Origin: Natronorubrum sediminis
GTDB lineage: Archaea > Halobacteriota > Halobacteria > Halobacteriales > Natrialbaceae
Length of the DNA stretch: 64,000 bases
Assembly: GCF_900108095.1 (NCBI RefSeq)
Contig: NZ_FNWL01000002.1
Location: forward strand, 230,748-294,747
Direction of reading: 5' to 3'
Shown here: in pieces, positions 53,297-60,910 of the stretch
Numbering within the stretch: the stretch's first letter is position 1
Layout: every line of letters starts with the position of its first letter
The notes under the pieces: generated by a model
What the model was told of the DNA's origin: nothing
Seen by the model: only the letters and a program-made list of their open reading frames with translations
Databases searched by the model: none
Position numbers and translations under genes: made by a program

Positions 53297-54097
53297 ATGA
53301 ACTTCTTCGATCGCTTGCACGACCGCATTCGGACGGTCGACAGCGTCGTCAGCGTCGGCCTCGATCCCGATCCATCGCGGATTCCCGACCACTTAGGGGA
53401 GTACGACCTGCCGCGGTGGGCGTTCAACCGACGGATTATCGACGCGACGCACGAACACGCCGCCGTCTACAAACCGAACGCTGCCTTCTACGAAGACCCC
53501 GACGGCTGGGCGGCCCTCGAGGAAACCATCGCGTACGCCCACGGGAAGGGTGTTCCCGTCCTCTTAGACGCTAAACGGGCCGATATCGGCAACACGACCC
53601 GCCAGTACGCCCAAATTCTCGAGCGCGTCGATGCGATTACAGTCAACCCCTACATGGGTCGAGACTCCCTTCAACCGTTTCTTGCCGACGAGGAAGCGGG
53701 TGTCTTCGTCCTCTGTCGCACGTCCAATCCCGGCGGGGCCGACCTCCAGGATCTCGAACTCGAGACCGGAGAGACGCTCTACGAGCGCGTCGCCGCACTA
53801 GCAGATCTCTGGAACGAACACGACAACGTCGGACTCGTCGTCGGCGCGACGAACGAAGACGAACTCGAGGACCTCCGCGAGCAAGTTCCGGACCTGCCGT
53901 TTCTCGTCCCCGGCGTGGGCGCACAGGGCGGAGACGCCGAAGCGGCGGTCGAGTACGGCCTTGCAAACGGTGTCGGGCTGGTCAACTCCTCGCGGGGGAT
54001 CATCTTCGCCGGAGAGCACGACGGCGAGCGCTTCGCCAGTGCGAGTGGACAGGCCGCGAAGCGGTTGAAATCGCGATTGAATCAGTACCGGGACTGA
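53297..54097 (+). CDS. pyrF: Orotidine-5'-phosphate decarboxylase
   Basis: 266 residues, last step of UMP synthesis (OMP to UMP + CO2). It belongs to the longer type-2 group (about 270 residues): V-S-V-G-L-D-P-D-P-S near the start and Y-K-P-N-A-A-F-Y later. The catalytic D-A-K-R-A-D-I-G-N-T has the Asp-Lys-Asp array. A C-terminal phosphate loop follows (V-P-G-V-G-A-Q-G-G-D, then S-R-G-I-I-F-A-G). The stop codon lies in the first of three tandem 23-bp units. Confidence 0.95.
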   Translation: MNFFDRLHDRIRTVDSVVSVGLDPDPSRIPDHLGEYDLPRWAFNRRIIDATHEHAAVYKPNAAFYEDPDGWAALEETIAYAHGKGVPVLLDAKRADIGNTTRQYAQILERVDAITVNPYMGRDSLQPFLADEEAGVFVLCRTSNPGGADLQDLELETGETLYERVAALADLWNEHDNVGLVVGATNEDELEDLREQVPDLPFLVPGVGAQGGDAEAAVEYGLANGVGLVNSSRGIIFAGEHDGERFASASGQAAKRLKSRLNQYRD

Positions 54098-54159
54098 CGA
54101 GCAGCAACTATTCGGACTGACGCGCAGCTACTATCCGGACTGACGAGCATCCACAACCC
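54091..54159. repeat. Three tandem 23-bp repeats across the pyrF stop codon
   Basis: Units start GGACTGACG at 54091, 54114 and 54137 and are each 23 bp, with the second and third slightly diverged. The first includes the last codons and stop of pyrF; the second and third contain the 3' end of the convergent gene, whose stop is at 54131-54133. Probably slippage duplication. Confidence 0.75.
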
Positions 54160-54388
54160 GGCCGGCGATTCGCCCGTCGACGGCCCGCGGGAGGAGTTCG
54201 ACCTCGACTGGCTGCGTCGGCGGTTCTTCCTCGAGTAACGCCATCCCCTCAACGACGGCGATATCGAGCGGACTCGAGTCGTTCGGGTGTGCAGCGACGA
54301 GCGTGCCGTCGTCTTCTTTCTCGAGGGTGACACGGACGCGCTCGCCAATCTCGAGCGTCTCACCGAGGTGGTCGCGAAACGTGGTCAT
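54131..54388 (-). CDS. Small beta-rich hypothetical protein
   Basis: 85 residues, acidic, beta-rich (L-G-E-T-L-E-I-G-E-R-V-R-V-T-L-E-K, then V-E-V-E-L-L-P-R-A-V-D-G-R and R-V-V-D-A). The strand pattern loosely recalls TRAM/OB-type RNA-binding folds, but this is weak. It follows the zinc-finger gene at 54395 by 6 bp and is clearly in one operon with it. Its last codons lie in a tandem repeat. Confidence 0.65.
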   Translation of the reverse strand: MTTFRDHLGETLEIGERVRVTLEKEDDGTLVAAHPNDSSPLDIAVVEGMALLEEEPPTQPVEVELLPRAVDGRIAGRVVDARQSG

Positions 54389-54394
54389 CGGCGG

Positions 54395-54574
54395 TCAAAA
54401 CCGGTTGATATCCACGTCGTCCGACTGGCGACTCGGGTTTGCTTGCGTCGCACACTGGACGCACAACTGGGCGTCTCGCTCGTAGTGATCGGTACACACG
54501 AGCGTCCCGCAGTTCGCACACTGGTGTTGGGCCGGTTTGGACTCACAGATCTGACAGAGACCGCTCACGCTCAT
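54395..54574 (-). CDS. HIT-type zinc-finger mini-protein
   Basis: 59 residues (ATG at 54574, TGA ending at 54395), short enough to be missed by gene finders. It has seven Cys and several His in a zf-HIT-like order: C-Q-I-C, then H-Q-C-A-N-C-G, then V-C-T-D-H-Y and C-V-Q-C. Two interleaved zinc sites fit. The tail is polar. Zinc-finger proteins of this type in haloarchaea may bind RNA or proteins. It is coupled to the downstream beta-rich gene (6-bp gap). Confidence 0.7.
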   Translation of the reverse strand: MSVSGLCQICESKPAQHQCANCGTLVCTDHYERDAQLCVQCATQANPSRQSDDVDINRF

Positions 54575-54670
54575 AGAGATACTCGGCGCTCGAGTGACTT
54601 GAAACCGGTGTCGGAACCCTCAATTGCCGTTCACAGACCCGTTTTTCGTACCCCATCGATGCAACTCAGT

Positions 54671-54715
54671 CGTGTACAGTGTTTTCCACCGATACCCACG
54701 TCCGTGTACAGTGTT
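54671..54715 (+). promoter_or_regulatory. Paired direct repeats upstream of the GTPBP1-like gene
   Basis: CGTGTACAGTGTT occurs exactly at 54671-54683 and 54703-54715, 32 bp start to start (about three helical turns). A third partial word TGTACGGG begins at 54721. The core TGTACA is palindromic. The pair ends 47 bp before the ATG of the GTPase gene, a suitable place for a regulator. Confidence 0.4.
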
Positions 54716-54762
54716 AGCAATGTACGGGAAGGCTTTTGCCATGTGGGCAGCTACCGGGCTAC

Positions 54763-56418
54763 ATGAGCCGTGACCGGGCTCTCCTCGAGCGAGCCCTGGA
54801 CCGTGGTGAACAGGACGGTGGCAACGTCGAATTCAAGGAACGACTATCACGTGATGTCCACCTCGAGGGTGGACGCCGAGAGAGCCTGGCCGCACAACTG
54901 CGTCATCGACTCCTTTCTGGCGACGGCGAGGCGACGTACGCGGTCGGTGTCACCGACGACGGCGGGCTCGCCGGTATCGACCCCGACACGTTCTCCGAGA
55001 CGATGGACGTGCTCTCGCTGCTGGCCGAGGAAGCCGACGCCCACATCGACGACGTACAAACGTGGGGAATCAACGGTGGTTCGGACGCGAACGACTCCGA
55101 CGGGGACCGGTCGTCGACGGCGTCCGACCGCGGCCTCGTCGGTCTCGCGACGATTCAGGAGGGGAGCGTCCTCGAGACGGACGACGAGCACGTCGTCGTC
55201 GGGACGGCGGGCCACGTCGACCACGGCAAGAGTACGCTCGTCGGCTCGCTCGTGACCGGCAACGCCGACGACGGCAACGGTGCGACACGCTCGTTCCTCG
55301 ACGTCCAGCCCCACGAGGTCGAACGAGGTCTCTCGGCCGACCTCTCTTATGCCGTCTACGGCTTCGACGACGATGGCCCGGTTCGAGTCCGTAATCCCAA
55401 CCGGAAGGCAGACCGCGCGGCCGTCGTCGAAGAGGCTGAGCGACTCGTCTCGTTCGTCGACACCGTCGGCCACGAGCCGTGGCTCCGCACGACGATTCGC
55501 GGACTCGTCGGTCAGAAACTCGACTACGGGCTCCTCGTCGTCGCCGCAGACGACGGCCCAACGCGAACCACACGCGAACACCTGGGCGTCCTGCTCGCCA
55601 CGGACCTCCCGACCATCGTCGCGATCACGAAAACGGACGCCGTCGACGACGAACGTGTCGAGGAGGTCGAACGCGAGGTCGAGCGACTCCTCCGGGACGT
55701 CGACAAATCGCCGCTTCGCGTCTCTCGCCACGGTGTCGACGCGGCCGTCGACGAAATCAGCGAACGCGTCGTCCCCATCGTCGAGACGAGCGCCATTACG
55801 ATGGACGGCCTCGAGACGCTCGACGAACTGTTCGATCGCCTGCCGAAGACCTCACAGGATACGGGCGAGTTCCGAATGTACGTCGACCGAAGCTACTCCG
55901 TGACCGGCGTTGGAGCCGTCGCCTCCGGCACCGTCATGGCTGGCGAGGTTGAGGCCGGTGACGAACTCCTGCTCGGCCCGATGCCCGACGGCCGGTTTCA
56001 GGAGGTCGAAGTTCGCTCGATCGAGATGCACTACCATCGCGTCGATACGGCTCGAGCCGGTCGTATCGTCGGAATCGCTCTGAAAGGAGTCAAAGAGAGC
56101 GCCATCGAACGCGGGATGGCCCTTCTCCCGCGGGAAGCAGATCCAACCCCCGTGCGAGAGTTCGACGCGGAAGTGATGGTGCTCAACCACCCGACCCGGA
56201 TCGGGGACGGCTACGAACCCGTCGTCCACCTCGAGACCATCGGCGAAGCCGCCGCGTTCCACCCCGAAGACGGACGGCTCCTCCCGGGCGATACTGGCGA
56301 AACCACCGTCCGGTTCAAGTTCCGCCCGTATCTCGTCGAGGAGGGTCAGAAATTCGTCTTCCGCGAGGGCCGAAGCAAAGGCGTCGGAACGGTGACCGAC
56401 GTTCACCCGGTACACTGA
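54763..56418 (+). CDS. GTPBP1-like translational GTPase
   Basis: 551 residues of the EF-Tu superfamily. An N-terminal ~140-residue domain (N-V-E-F-K-E-R-L, then A-T-Y-A-V-G-V-T-D-D-G-G-L) precedes the G domain. G1 is G-H-V-D-H-G-K-S-T (150-158), the G3 variant is D-T-V-G-H-E (233-238) and G4 is T-K-T-D (289-292). Two beta-barrel domains follow (V-G-A-V-A-S-G-T-V, then F-R-P-Y-L-V-E-E-G-Q-K-F-V-F-R-E-G). Eukaryotic GTPBP1/2 relatives act on ribosomes and mRNA; the archaeal role is not established. ATG 54763 is 12 residues into the family-like part; upstream codons are not conserved. Confidence 0.88.
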   Translation: MSRDRALLERALDRGEQDGGNVEFKERLSRDVHLEGGRRESLAAQLRHRLLSGDGEATYAVGVTDDGGLAGIDPDTFSETMDVLSLLAEEADAHIDDVQTWGINGGSDANDSDGDRSSTASDRGLVGLATIQEGSVLETDDEHVVVGTAGHVDHGKSTLVGSLVTGNADDGNGATRSFLDVQPHEVERGLSADLSYAVYGFDDDGPVRVRNPNRKADRAAVVEEAERLVSFVDTVGHEPWLRTTIRGLVGQKLDYGLLVVAADDGPTRTTREHLGVLLATDLPTIVAITKTDAVDDERVEEVEREVERLLRDVDKSPLRVSRHGVDAAVDEISERVVPIVETSAITMDGLETLDELFDRLPKTSQDTGEFRMYVDRSYSVTGVGAVASGTVMAGEVEAGDELLLGPMPDGRFQEVEVRSIEMHYHRVDTARAGRIVGIALKGVKESAIERGMALLPREADPTPVREFDAEVMVLNHPTRIGDGYEPVVHLETIGEAAAFHPEDGRLLPGDTGETTVRFKFRPYLVEEGQKFVFREGRSKGVGTVTDVHPVH

Positions 56419-56463
56419 TTGATCGGTTGACGTATTGATCGGTTCCGAGACCAACCGTATCGA

Positions 56464-56874
56464 CTACTCGGCTCGCTCGCTCGAGATCGTTCCCACGCCG
56501 ATCGTCGACTGTCCGGTGATCGTCCCGCCGAGCGTGACCGCATCCGGTTGCATGAACAACACCGTCTCGTCCGGCATCGAAACGTCGGTTCGAATCTGCC
56601 GATCGAGGAAATCCATCGACGCCGCGGCCGGTCCGGTCTCGACCAGTCCTCGCTCGAGTTCGCGACGCGTGTGAATACTCATGTAGAACTCACAGGATTG
56701 TCGGTCAGGAGCGTCCTCGAGCGCACTGAAAAGTTCTTTGCACGTCTCGACGACTCCCGTCCCCGTGGCTGTGGCGATCGCCGCGGACGGTGCGCTTGTC
56801 TCGTCGTCGACGCCATCGGCGCTGTCACGGATCGACGCGACGATATCCTGAAAGTTGATCGCGCGGTCGGTCAT
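56464..56874 (-). CDS. Hypothetical protein
   Basis: 136 residues, acidic. The N-terminus is helical (I-N-F-Q-D-I-V-A-S-I-R-D-S-A-D). The middle reads S-C-E-F-Y-M-S-I-H-T-R-R-E-L-E-R-G-L, and the end is strand-rich and glycine/threonine-rich (G-G-T-I-T-G-Q-S-T-I-G-V-G-T-I). It looks like a real haloarchaeal gene, but no family was recognised. Convergent with the GTPase gene (45 bp). Confidence 0.6.
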   Translation of the reverse strand: MTDRAINFQDIVASIRDSADGVDDETSAPSAAIATATGTGVVETCKELFSALEDAPDRQSCEFYMSIHTRRELERGLVETGPAAASMDFLDRQIRTDVSMPDETVLFMQPDAVTLGGTITGQSTIGVGTISSERAE

Positions 56875-57037
56875 TGCAATTCACGTCGAACTACCCACTC
56901 AAAAATCGGCCGATCGAGTGACAATGCCTGCCCCCTGGAGTACGGGCCACACAGCAACGGGCCGTCTAACAGTGCTCGCACACGCCAATACGCGCCATCG
57001 ACGGCACCGTCGGCGATGTGGACCAGATCTCGTCTCG

Positions 57038-57559
57038 CTACTCCGACCAACGCAGGTATCGTCCGTCTTCCGTTCGCTGGACGAGGGCTAACAGCGCGGC
57101 CCACTCGAGGAGCCGTTTCGTTCGCTCGAGCCAGTGCGTCTCGAGGTCGCCGTCGTTTTGCATCCGCTTCAACGCCGGAATCTCGCCGCGAACGTCGTCG
57201 AAAACGGCTTCGACGTTCCGGGGTTCGTCGGCTCTTTCGAGTGACTCGAGAACGGCTTCCGCGGCGTACACACGCGCTTTGAACGATTCCTGTAACGAAT
57301 CGGCTTCCGCTTCGAACTGAGCCAGCCGAACCGTCGCGTCCTCGGCCCGACGATACCCCGCCGGCTCCTCGCTCGCGAGTTCGAGCGCCCGCACGAACGC
57401 GAGCCACGTCTCGGCGTCCGCTCGGGTCTCGAGTCGCGTTTCCCGGACGAGGTGGGCACAGCAGTCGTCGACGGCCCCCGCCGTATCCGGCACCGCCTCG
57501 AGAATCGACTCGACGGACTCGAGATCGTGTGGCGGTTCGGGGATTGGTTTGAACTGCAC
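57038..57559 (-). CDS. Helical hypothetical protein in the mch operon
   Basis: 173 residues, almost all helix (L-E-S-V-E-S-I-L-E-A-V, A-E-T-W-L-A-F-V-R-A-L-E-L, F-E-A-E-A-D-S-L-Q-E-S-F-K). The final part, L-E-T-H-W-L-E-R-T-K-R-L-L-E-W-A-A-L-L-A, then T-E-D-G-R-Y, resembles a winged-helix end. It starts 14 bp after mch on the same strand, so co-transcription is likely. No function recognised. Confidence 0.65.
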   Translation of the reverse strand: MQFKPIPEPPHDLESVESILEAVPDTAGAVDDCCAHLVRETRLETRADAETWLAFVRALELASEEPAGYRRAEDATVRLAQFEAEADSLQESFKARVYAAEAVLESLERADEPRNVEAVFDDVRGEIPALKRMQNDGDLETHWLERTKRLLEWAALLALVQRTEDGRYLRWSE

Positions 57560-57573
57560 GAGTAGGAGTCGAT

Positions 57574-58506
57574 TTACAGGTCGAAGGACTCGACGAGGAG
57601 GTCTTCGTCAGTTTCGCCGTGGACGTACGTCGGTCCGCCGATGACGTCGACGGTGACCTTCGCAGGCGCGAAGAGATCCGCAGGCACCTCCGAGAACTCC
57701 CACTCGAGGTCGTCGAAGATCTCGCCGAACGGGCGGCCGTGACCGTCTGCCGCAGTCGACGGAACCGAATCGAAGACGTCCGCATCCTCGCGAACGGTCA
57801 GGTGTGCCGTCCCGCCGTAGGCGATGGCATCGTTCGTGCGAGCGATCGCCGTCGCTTCGTCCCCGCCGACGGGTGCGACCGGCGCTTTCCCCGTCGCCGA
57901 GACGATATCCAGCGGATCGTACCCGAGTTCGGAGAGCCTGAACGTCGCGAGTTCCGCCGCTCGAGCGGCGTTCGTGACGCTGCCGACCAGGCTCGCAGTT
58001 GGATAGGCGAGCAAGAAGACGCTGCTCGTCTCGACTTCAGCCAATTCTGCAACCTGCTCGGCCGCGGCCGCGGTCGGATCCTGATCCGTCTCGACTGCGA
58101 GCGCCGTCAGGTCGAACGCGTCGGTGTAGCCGATCTGGCGAAACTCGTCTTCTTCGGCGACGAGCGCCCGCGCTGGGCCGCTTCCCAGTCCCTCGAAGTC
58201 TTCCGTTGCCAGCTCCCAACCCGCCTTCTGGGAGCCGAGCAACGACAGCGCCGGCTGGTCCGTCGAGAGTTCGATGTGTGGGATCGGTGCGCCGCCGATC
58301 TCCTCGAGGTGGTGGCTCGGCGTCGCCATCCCTGCCGTCTGGATTTCCGTGAGCAACAGCCCGGCTTCGATCCCGCCGTCGAACTCGAGACCGAAGTCGA
58401 GAACCGTCGCGTCGTTCGCGAGATCGTAGCCGCCAATATTCAGCTCCTCGGCGTACTCGAGGGCCTCGTCGACCAACTCGATCGCCATCCGGTTGAGACT
58501 TTCCAT
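57574..58506 (-). CDS. mch: Methenyltetrahydromethanopterin cyclohydrolase
   Basis: 310 residues, the usual Mch length. The enzyme interconverts methenyl-H4MPT and formyl-H4MPT in pterin-bound C1 metabolism. Recognisable segments are M-E-S-L-N-R-M-A-I, D-F-G-L-E-F-D-G-G-I-E-A-G, S-T-D-Q-P-A-L-S-L-L-G-S-Q and S-G-P-A-R-A-L near the middle. N-D-A-I-A-Y-G-G and P-F-G-E-I-F occur later. ATG 58506 is preferred over GTG 58512. Haloarchaea are not methanogens but retain Mch in folate-type C1 pathways. An F420-type LLM enzyme related to Mer lies at 18109, far away. Confidence 0.93.
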   Translation of the reverse strand: MESLNRMAIELVDEALEYAEELNIGGYDLANDATVLDFGLEFDGGIEAGLLLTEIQTAGMATPSHHLEEIGGAPIPHIELSTDQPALSLLGSQKAGWELATEDFEGLGSGPARALVAEEDEFRQIGYTDAFDLTALAVETDQDPTAAAAEQVAELAEVETSSVFLLAYPTASLVGSVTNAARAAELATFRLSELGYDPLDIVSATGKAPVAPVGGDEATAIARTNDAIAYGGTAHLTVREDADVFDSVPSTAADGHGRPFGEIFDDLEWEFSEVPADLFAPAKVTVDVIGGPTYVHGETDEDLLVESFDL

Positions 58507-58575
58507 GCCCACAGGTTCTTGCTGTAGCCTAAAACAGTTTGCAGTTCGACTATCGCGCCCCAGCGACGACGGGCG

Positions 58576-58785
58576 TTACTCGGCGACGTCGTAGCCAGCG
58601 TCGTCGATCGTGTTGGCGATCGACGCTTCGTCGACCGTCGTCTCGTCGTGTTCGACGCGAACCGTCTCCGCTTCGTGGTCTGCCGTCGCCGACGAGACTC
58701 CCTCGAGGGACTCGAGCGCGTCGATGACGTTCGCTTCACAGCCGTCACAGGCCATTCCGGTGACGCGAAGTGTCGTTTGATCCAT
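58576..58785 (-). CDS. copZ: Heavy-metal-associated (CopZ-like) domain protein
   Basis: 69 residues, a single HMA domain: T-L-R-V-T-G-M-A-C-D-G-C-E-A-N-V with the metal-binding Cys13 and Cys16, A-L-E-S-L-E-G-V-S and the terminal I-D-D-A-G-Y-D-V. Stand-alone HMA proteins shuttle copper(I) to P-type ATPases or regulators. No copper ATPase gene is present in the window. Divergent from the UspA gene (102 bp). Confidence 0.9.
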   Translation of the reverse strand: MDQTTLRVTGMACDGCEANVIDALESLEGVSSATADHEAETVRVEHDETTVDEASIANTIDDAGYDVAE

Positions 58786-58887
58786 ATCGGCCCTACCCTC
58801 GCTGGCGGGGTAGAAGTTTCGTTCGACGATTTCTGGCGATAGGATCGATGATATGGTTTGATATGTGAGAACGTTGTTCTTTCTCGC

Positions 58888-59331
58888 ATGTACACAGTAC
58901 TCGTTCCGATCGACGACCACGAGGCGCGCGTGAATGCACAACTCGAGTCCGTTATCGACCTCGCGAACGCGAGCGAGGAGTTCGCCGTCGAACTCCTGCA
59001 CGTCCGCAAGGAACTCGAGTTCGCCGACAGCGACGACGACGTGGAGATCGGCGAGATCCGACGCGACCTCGACGACGACGCGCTCGCGGAACTCGTCGAG
59101 ACGGTTTCGATGGCTGCCGAAGAACTCACGGCGGCTGACGTCGACGTACGCGTTCACTCTGCGACGGGAAATCCGGCGGCCGCGATCGTGGACATCGCGA
59201 ACCAGTTCGACGTCGACGAAATCGTCATCGGTGCGCGCCGACAGTCGCCGGTGGGCAAGGTTCTCTTCGGTAGCGTCGCCCAATCGGTCATCCTCGACAC
59301 CGACCGACCGGTCAAAGTCGTTCCGGCGTAA
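58888..59331 (+). CDS. Universal stress protein (UspA family)
   Basis: 147 residues with the UspA fold: Y-T-V-L-V-P-I-D-D-H-E at the start and V-E-L-L-H-V for strand 2. The ATP-binding-type loop is I-V-I-G-A-R-R-Q-S-P-V-G-K-V-L-F-G-S-V-A, close to G-x2-G-x9-G-(S/T), with Arg in place of the first motif's usual small residues, so ATP binding is possible but not certain. It ends P-V-K-V-V-P-A. Role: stress or energy-state signalling by family. Confidence 0.9.
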   Translation: MYTVLVPIDDHEARVNAQLESVIDLANASEEFAVELLHVRKELEFADSDDDVEIGEIRRDLDDDALAELVETVSMAAEELTAADVDVRVHSATGNPAAAIVDIANQFDVDEIVIGARRQSPVGKVLFGSVAQSVILDTDRPVKVVPA

Positions 59332-59422
59332 CTCGCTTGCTGTCGCTTCTCCTCAGCGTTCCTCAACTCTCGTCGCGATTCGTCGTTCTTTGTCGGCTCT
59401 CGGAGAGAACAAACGGTGATCC

Positions 59423-59737
59423 CTACTCGTCTGCACTCGTCGCCGACCGACCGAGGTGCTCCTCGACCGACTCGACTTTTTCCGCCGCAGTCGTCTCTCG
59501 CGTCCGCTTATCGTCGATCTTCAAGACGGTGCTCACGCGGTCGTGATCCACCGCGTCGTGAGCGGCCTGCGCGGCCGAAAACAGTTCGTCGGTACTCTCG
59601 GCTTCGATTACCGTCCCCATCGGGTTCGTCTCGTACTCGACGTCGTACTCCTCGAGCGCGTCGACCGCCTTCGCGATTTCGCTGGACATGCTCTCTTCGG
59701 TTACCGGTGCGACACTCAGTAGTCCGATTACCGTCAT
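59423..59737 (-). CDS. MTH1187-type thiamine-binding-like protein
   Basis: 104 residues from ATG 59737. The family core is visible: M-T-V-I-G-L-L-S-V-A-P-V at the start, A-L-E-E-Y-D-V-E-Y-E-T-N-P-M-G-T-V-I-E with the conserved N-P-M-G-T in the middle, and V-L-K-I-D-D-K-R. MTH1187/YkoF-like proteins have a ferredoxin-like fold and some bind thiamine. The Thr/Glu-rich tail of ~15 residues is an extension. Confidence 0.88.
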   Translation of the reverse strand: MTVIGLLSVAPVTEESMSSEIAKAVDALEEYDVEYETNPMGTVIEAESTDELFSAAQAAHDAVDHDRVSTVLKIDDKRTRETTAAEKVESVEEHLGRSATSADE

Positions 59738-59909
59738 GCCCGGACCCACGTGGTGATGGTTCCTAAACCCATCTCATGCGACGACTGGCACACTCCAACC
59801 GAAACGGGAGTGCGAGCGCTCGAGCGGACTCGAGTCGGGCCAACAGGAGTCGGGACAACATCGGCGAAAACTCACGGCGATCGAACAACGTCAGTGGACA
59901 CCAACGCGA

Positions 59910-60263
59910 TTATTTCGGACGGCCGGGTGTGTCGACTTCGGACGGCGGGTAGATGATGACGTCTCCGTTCGCGTAGACGTAGACTTCGTGCTCGAGCGCG
60001 GTGAACGCGACGTGGCCACCCGAACGTTCGGTACCGTCGGCTTTCGTCCGGAAGAGCCGATCGAGTGCGTCGGGATCGACGCTATCGTAGAGGGAGAACT
60101 CTCCTTGGGAGACGTCGGTATCTGCGATCTGTGCGAGCGCGTGAACGATCGTCGTCGTTATCGTGGCCGTGCTCTCTGAATCGTGATGGAACACGTAGCG
60201 GTCGTTGGGCTGGTCGTACTGGAGGTCGTCCGCATCGTCAGCGGTGGGTAGTTCCGTGTGCAT
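59910..60263 (-). CDS. HalOD1 output-domain protein
   Basis: 117 residues. HalOD1 pattern from about residue 30: T-I-T-T-T-I-V-H-A-L-A-Q-I-A-D, then L-Y-D-S-V-D-P-D-A-L-D-R-L-F and the closing strands H-V-A-F-T-A-L-E-H-E-V-Y-V-Y-A-N-G-D-V. It is a stand-alone single-domain protein, unlike the member at 11852, which is coupled to a DUF7344 gene. A TTTTATACT element about 45 bp upstream on the minus strand may be its promoter. Confidence 0.8.
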   Translation of the reverse strand: MHTELPTADDADDLQYDQPNDRYVFHHDSESTATITTTIVHALAQIADTDVSQGEFSLYDSVDPDALDRLFRTKADGTERSGGHVAFTALEHEVYVYANGDVIIYPPSEVDTPGRPK

Positions 60264-60490
60264 TGCTTGATCTGGCGTCCAATCGTCCAGTCGTCCGTAG
60301 CAAACCCCAGTATAAAAGCCACTCGGCGATAGCTTCAGTCACTTGCCATGAGTTCCCCGTCTGATTACTGGTCAGCCATCGAATTCACAACTCGAGTCTC
60401 GAGGCGAGTTGGCTCGAAGCAGACCACGAGCGAGGACGGTCGATTGTGAGGTTTTCACCGACCGATACCCGTCTCGCTCGAGGATTCGAA

Positions 60491-60568
60491 GGATGACGAA
60501 CACACAATACGCGGTGCTCGTCGAAGTTGTTCGTCGGAGAAGTGCGCTGGCTGGGATTTGAACAACGC
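60491..60568 (-). repeat. tRNA-Gly 3'-end repeat, distal copy
   Basis: A 78-bp unit containing the 21-bp tRNA 3' end at 60543-60563 (TGCGCTGGCTGGGATTTGAA+C on the + strand). It matches the unit at 60638-60715 except for about eight positions, with a 147-bp period. It diverges from a real tRNA immediately after the T-arm, so it is not a tRNA gene. Confidence 0.7.
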
Positions 60569-60637
60569 CCGAGAACCTGCTCGCGGTGCTCGCAGAACCT
60601 CAGTCTGATTCAAATCCAGTGGGGCTTCACGACTCAC

Positions 60638-60715
60638 GGATGACGGGCACACGCTATGCGGAGCCCGTCGAAGTTGTTCGTCGGAGAAATGCGCTGGCTG
60701 GGATTTGAACAACGC
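60638..60715 (-). repeat. tRNA-Gly 3'-end repeat, middle copy
   Basis: Second 78-bp unit, with the 21-bp tRNA 3' end at 60690-60710. The flank between units differs, but each continues into an inverted copy of the T-arm word (GTTCAAATCC at 60769-60778 after this copy). Confidence 0.7.
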
Positions 60716-60785
60716 GGAGACGTTCCGAGTCGTTCGTTTCACTTACTCCCCGGACTGCGACTCCTCTCGTTCAAATCCAAGGATG

Positions 60786-60840
60786 ATTTTTGGGTGAACG
60801 GACTCCTCGCTTCGCTCGTCGTTGTTGTTCACCCAAAAAT
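60786..60840 (-). repeat. 14-bp perfect inverted repeat next to the tRNA-Gly 3' end
   Basis: ATTTTTGGGTGAAC (60786-60799) pairs perfectly with GTTCACCCAAAAAT (60827-60840) around a 27-base loop that contains CGCTTCGCTCG. On the tRNA strand it begins at the tRNA's last base and could form a hairpin in the 3' trailer, acting in termination or processing, or it could be an element end. Confidence 0.6.
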
Positions 60841-60910
60841 GCGCTGGCTGGGATTTGAACCCAGGTTGTGACCATGGCAAGGTCACGTGATACCACTACA
60901 CTACCAGCGC
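60840..60910 (-). tRNA. tRNA-Gly (anticodon GCC)
   Basis: 71 nt. The 7-bp acceptor stem GCGCTGG/CCAGCGC is followed by discriminator A; no CCA is encoded. The D-arm contains TAGTGTAGTGGTATCA. The anticodon loop is C-T-T-G-C-C-A with GCC, reading GGC/GGU glycine codons, and the T-arm contains GGGTTCAAATCCC. No intron is visible. Its 3' 21 bases recur twice in the DNA just downstream on its own strand. Confidence 0.95.

Larger units (their letters stand above)
60264..60839. other. Intergenic region built of tRNA-Gly 3'-end repeats and hairpins
   Basis: About 576 bp. Two diverged copies (60491-60568 and 60638-60715, about 70 of 78 bases identical) each contain the last 21 bases of the neighbouring tRNA-Gly. 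Inverted GGATTTGAAC/GTTCAAATCC words and a perfect 14-bp inverted repeat next to the tRNA also occur. No protein-coding gene was seen. Confidence 0.7.

Noticed and set aside
60543-60710. Two additional tRNA genes
   Set aside because: Only the last 21 bases of tRNA-Gly are present; no D-arm or anticodon arm can be built from the adjoining sequence.
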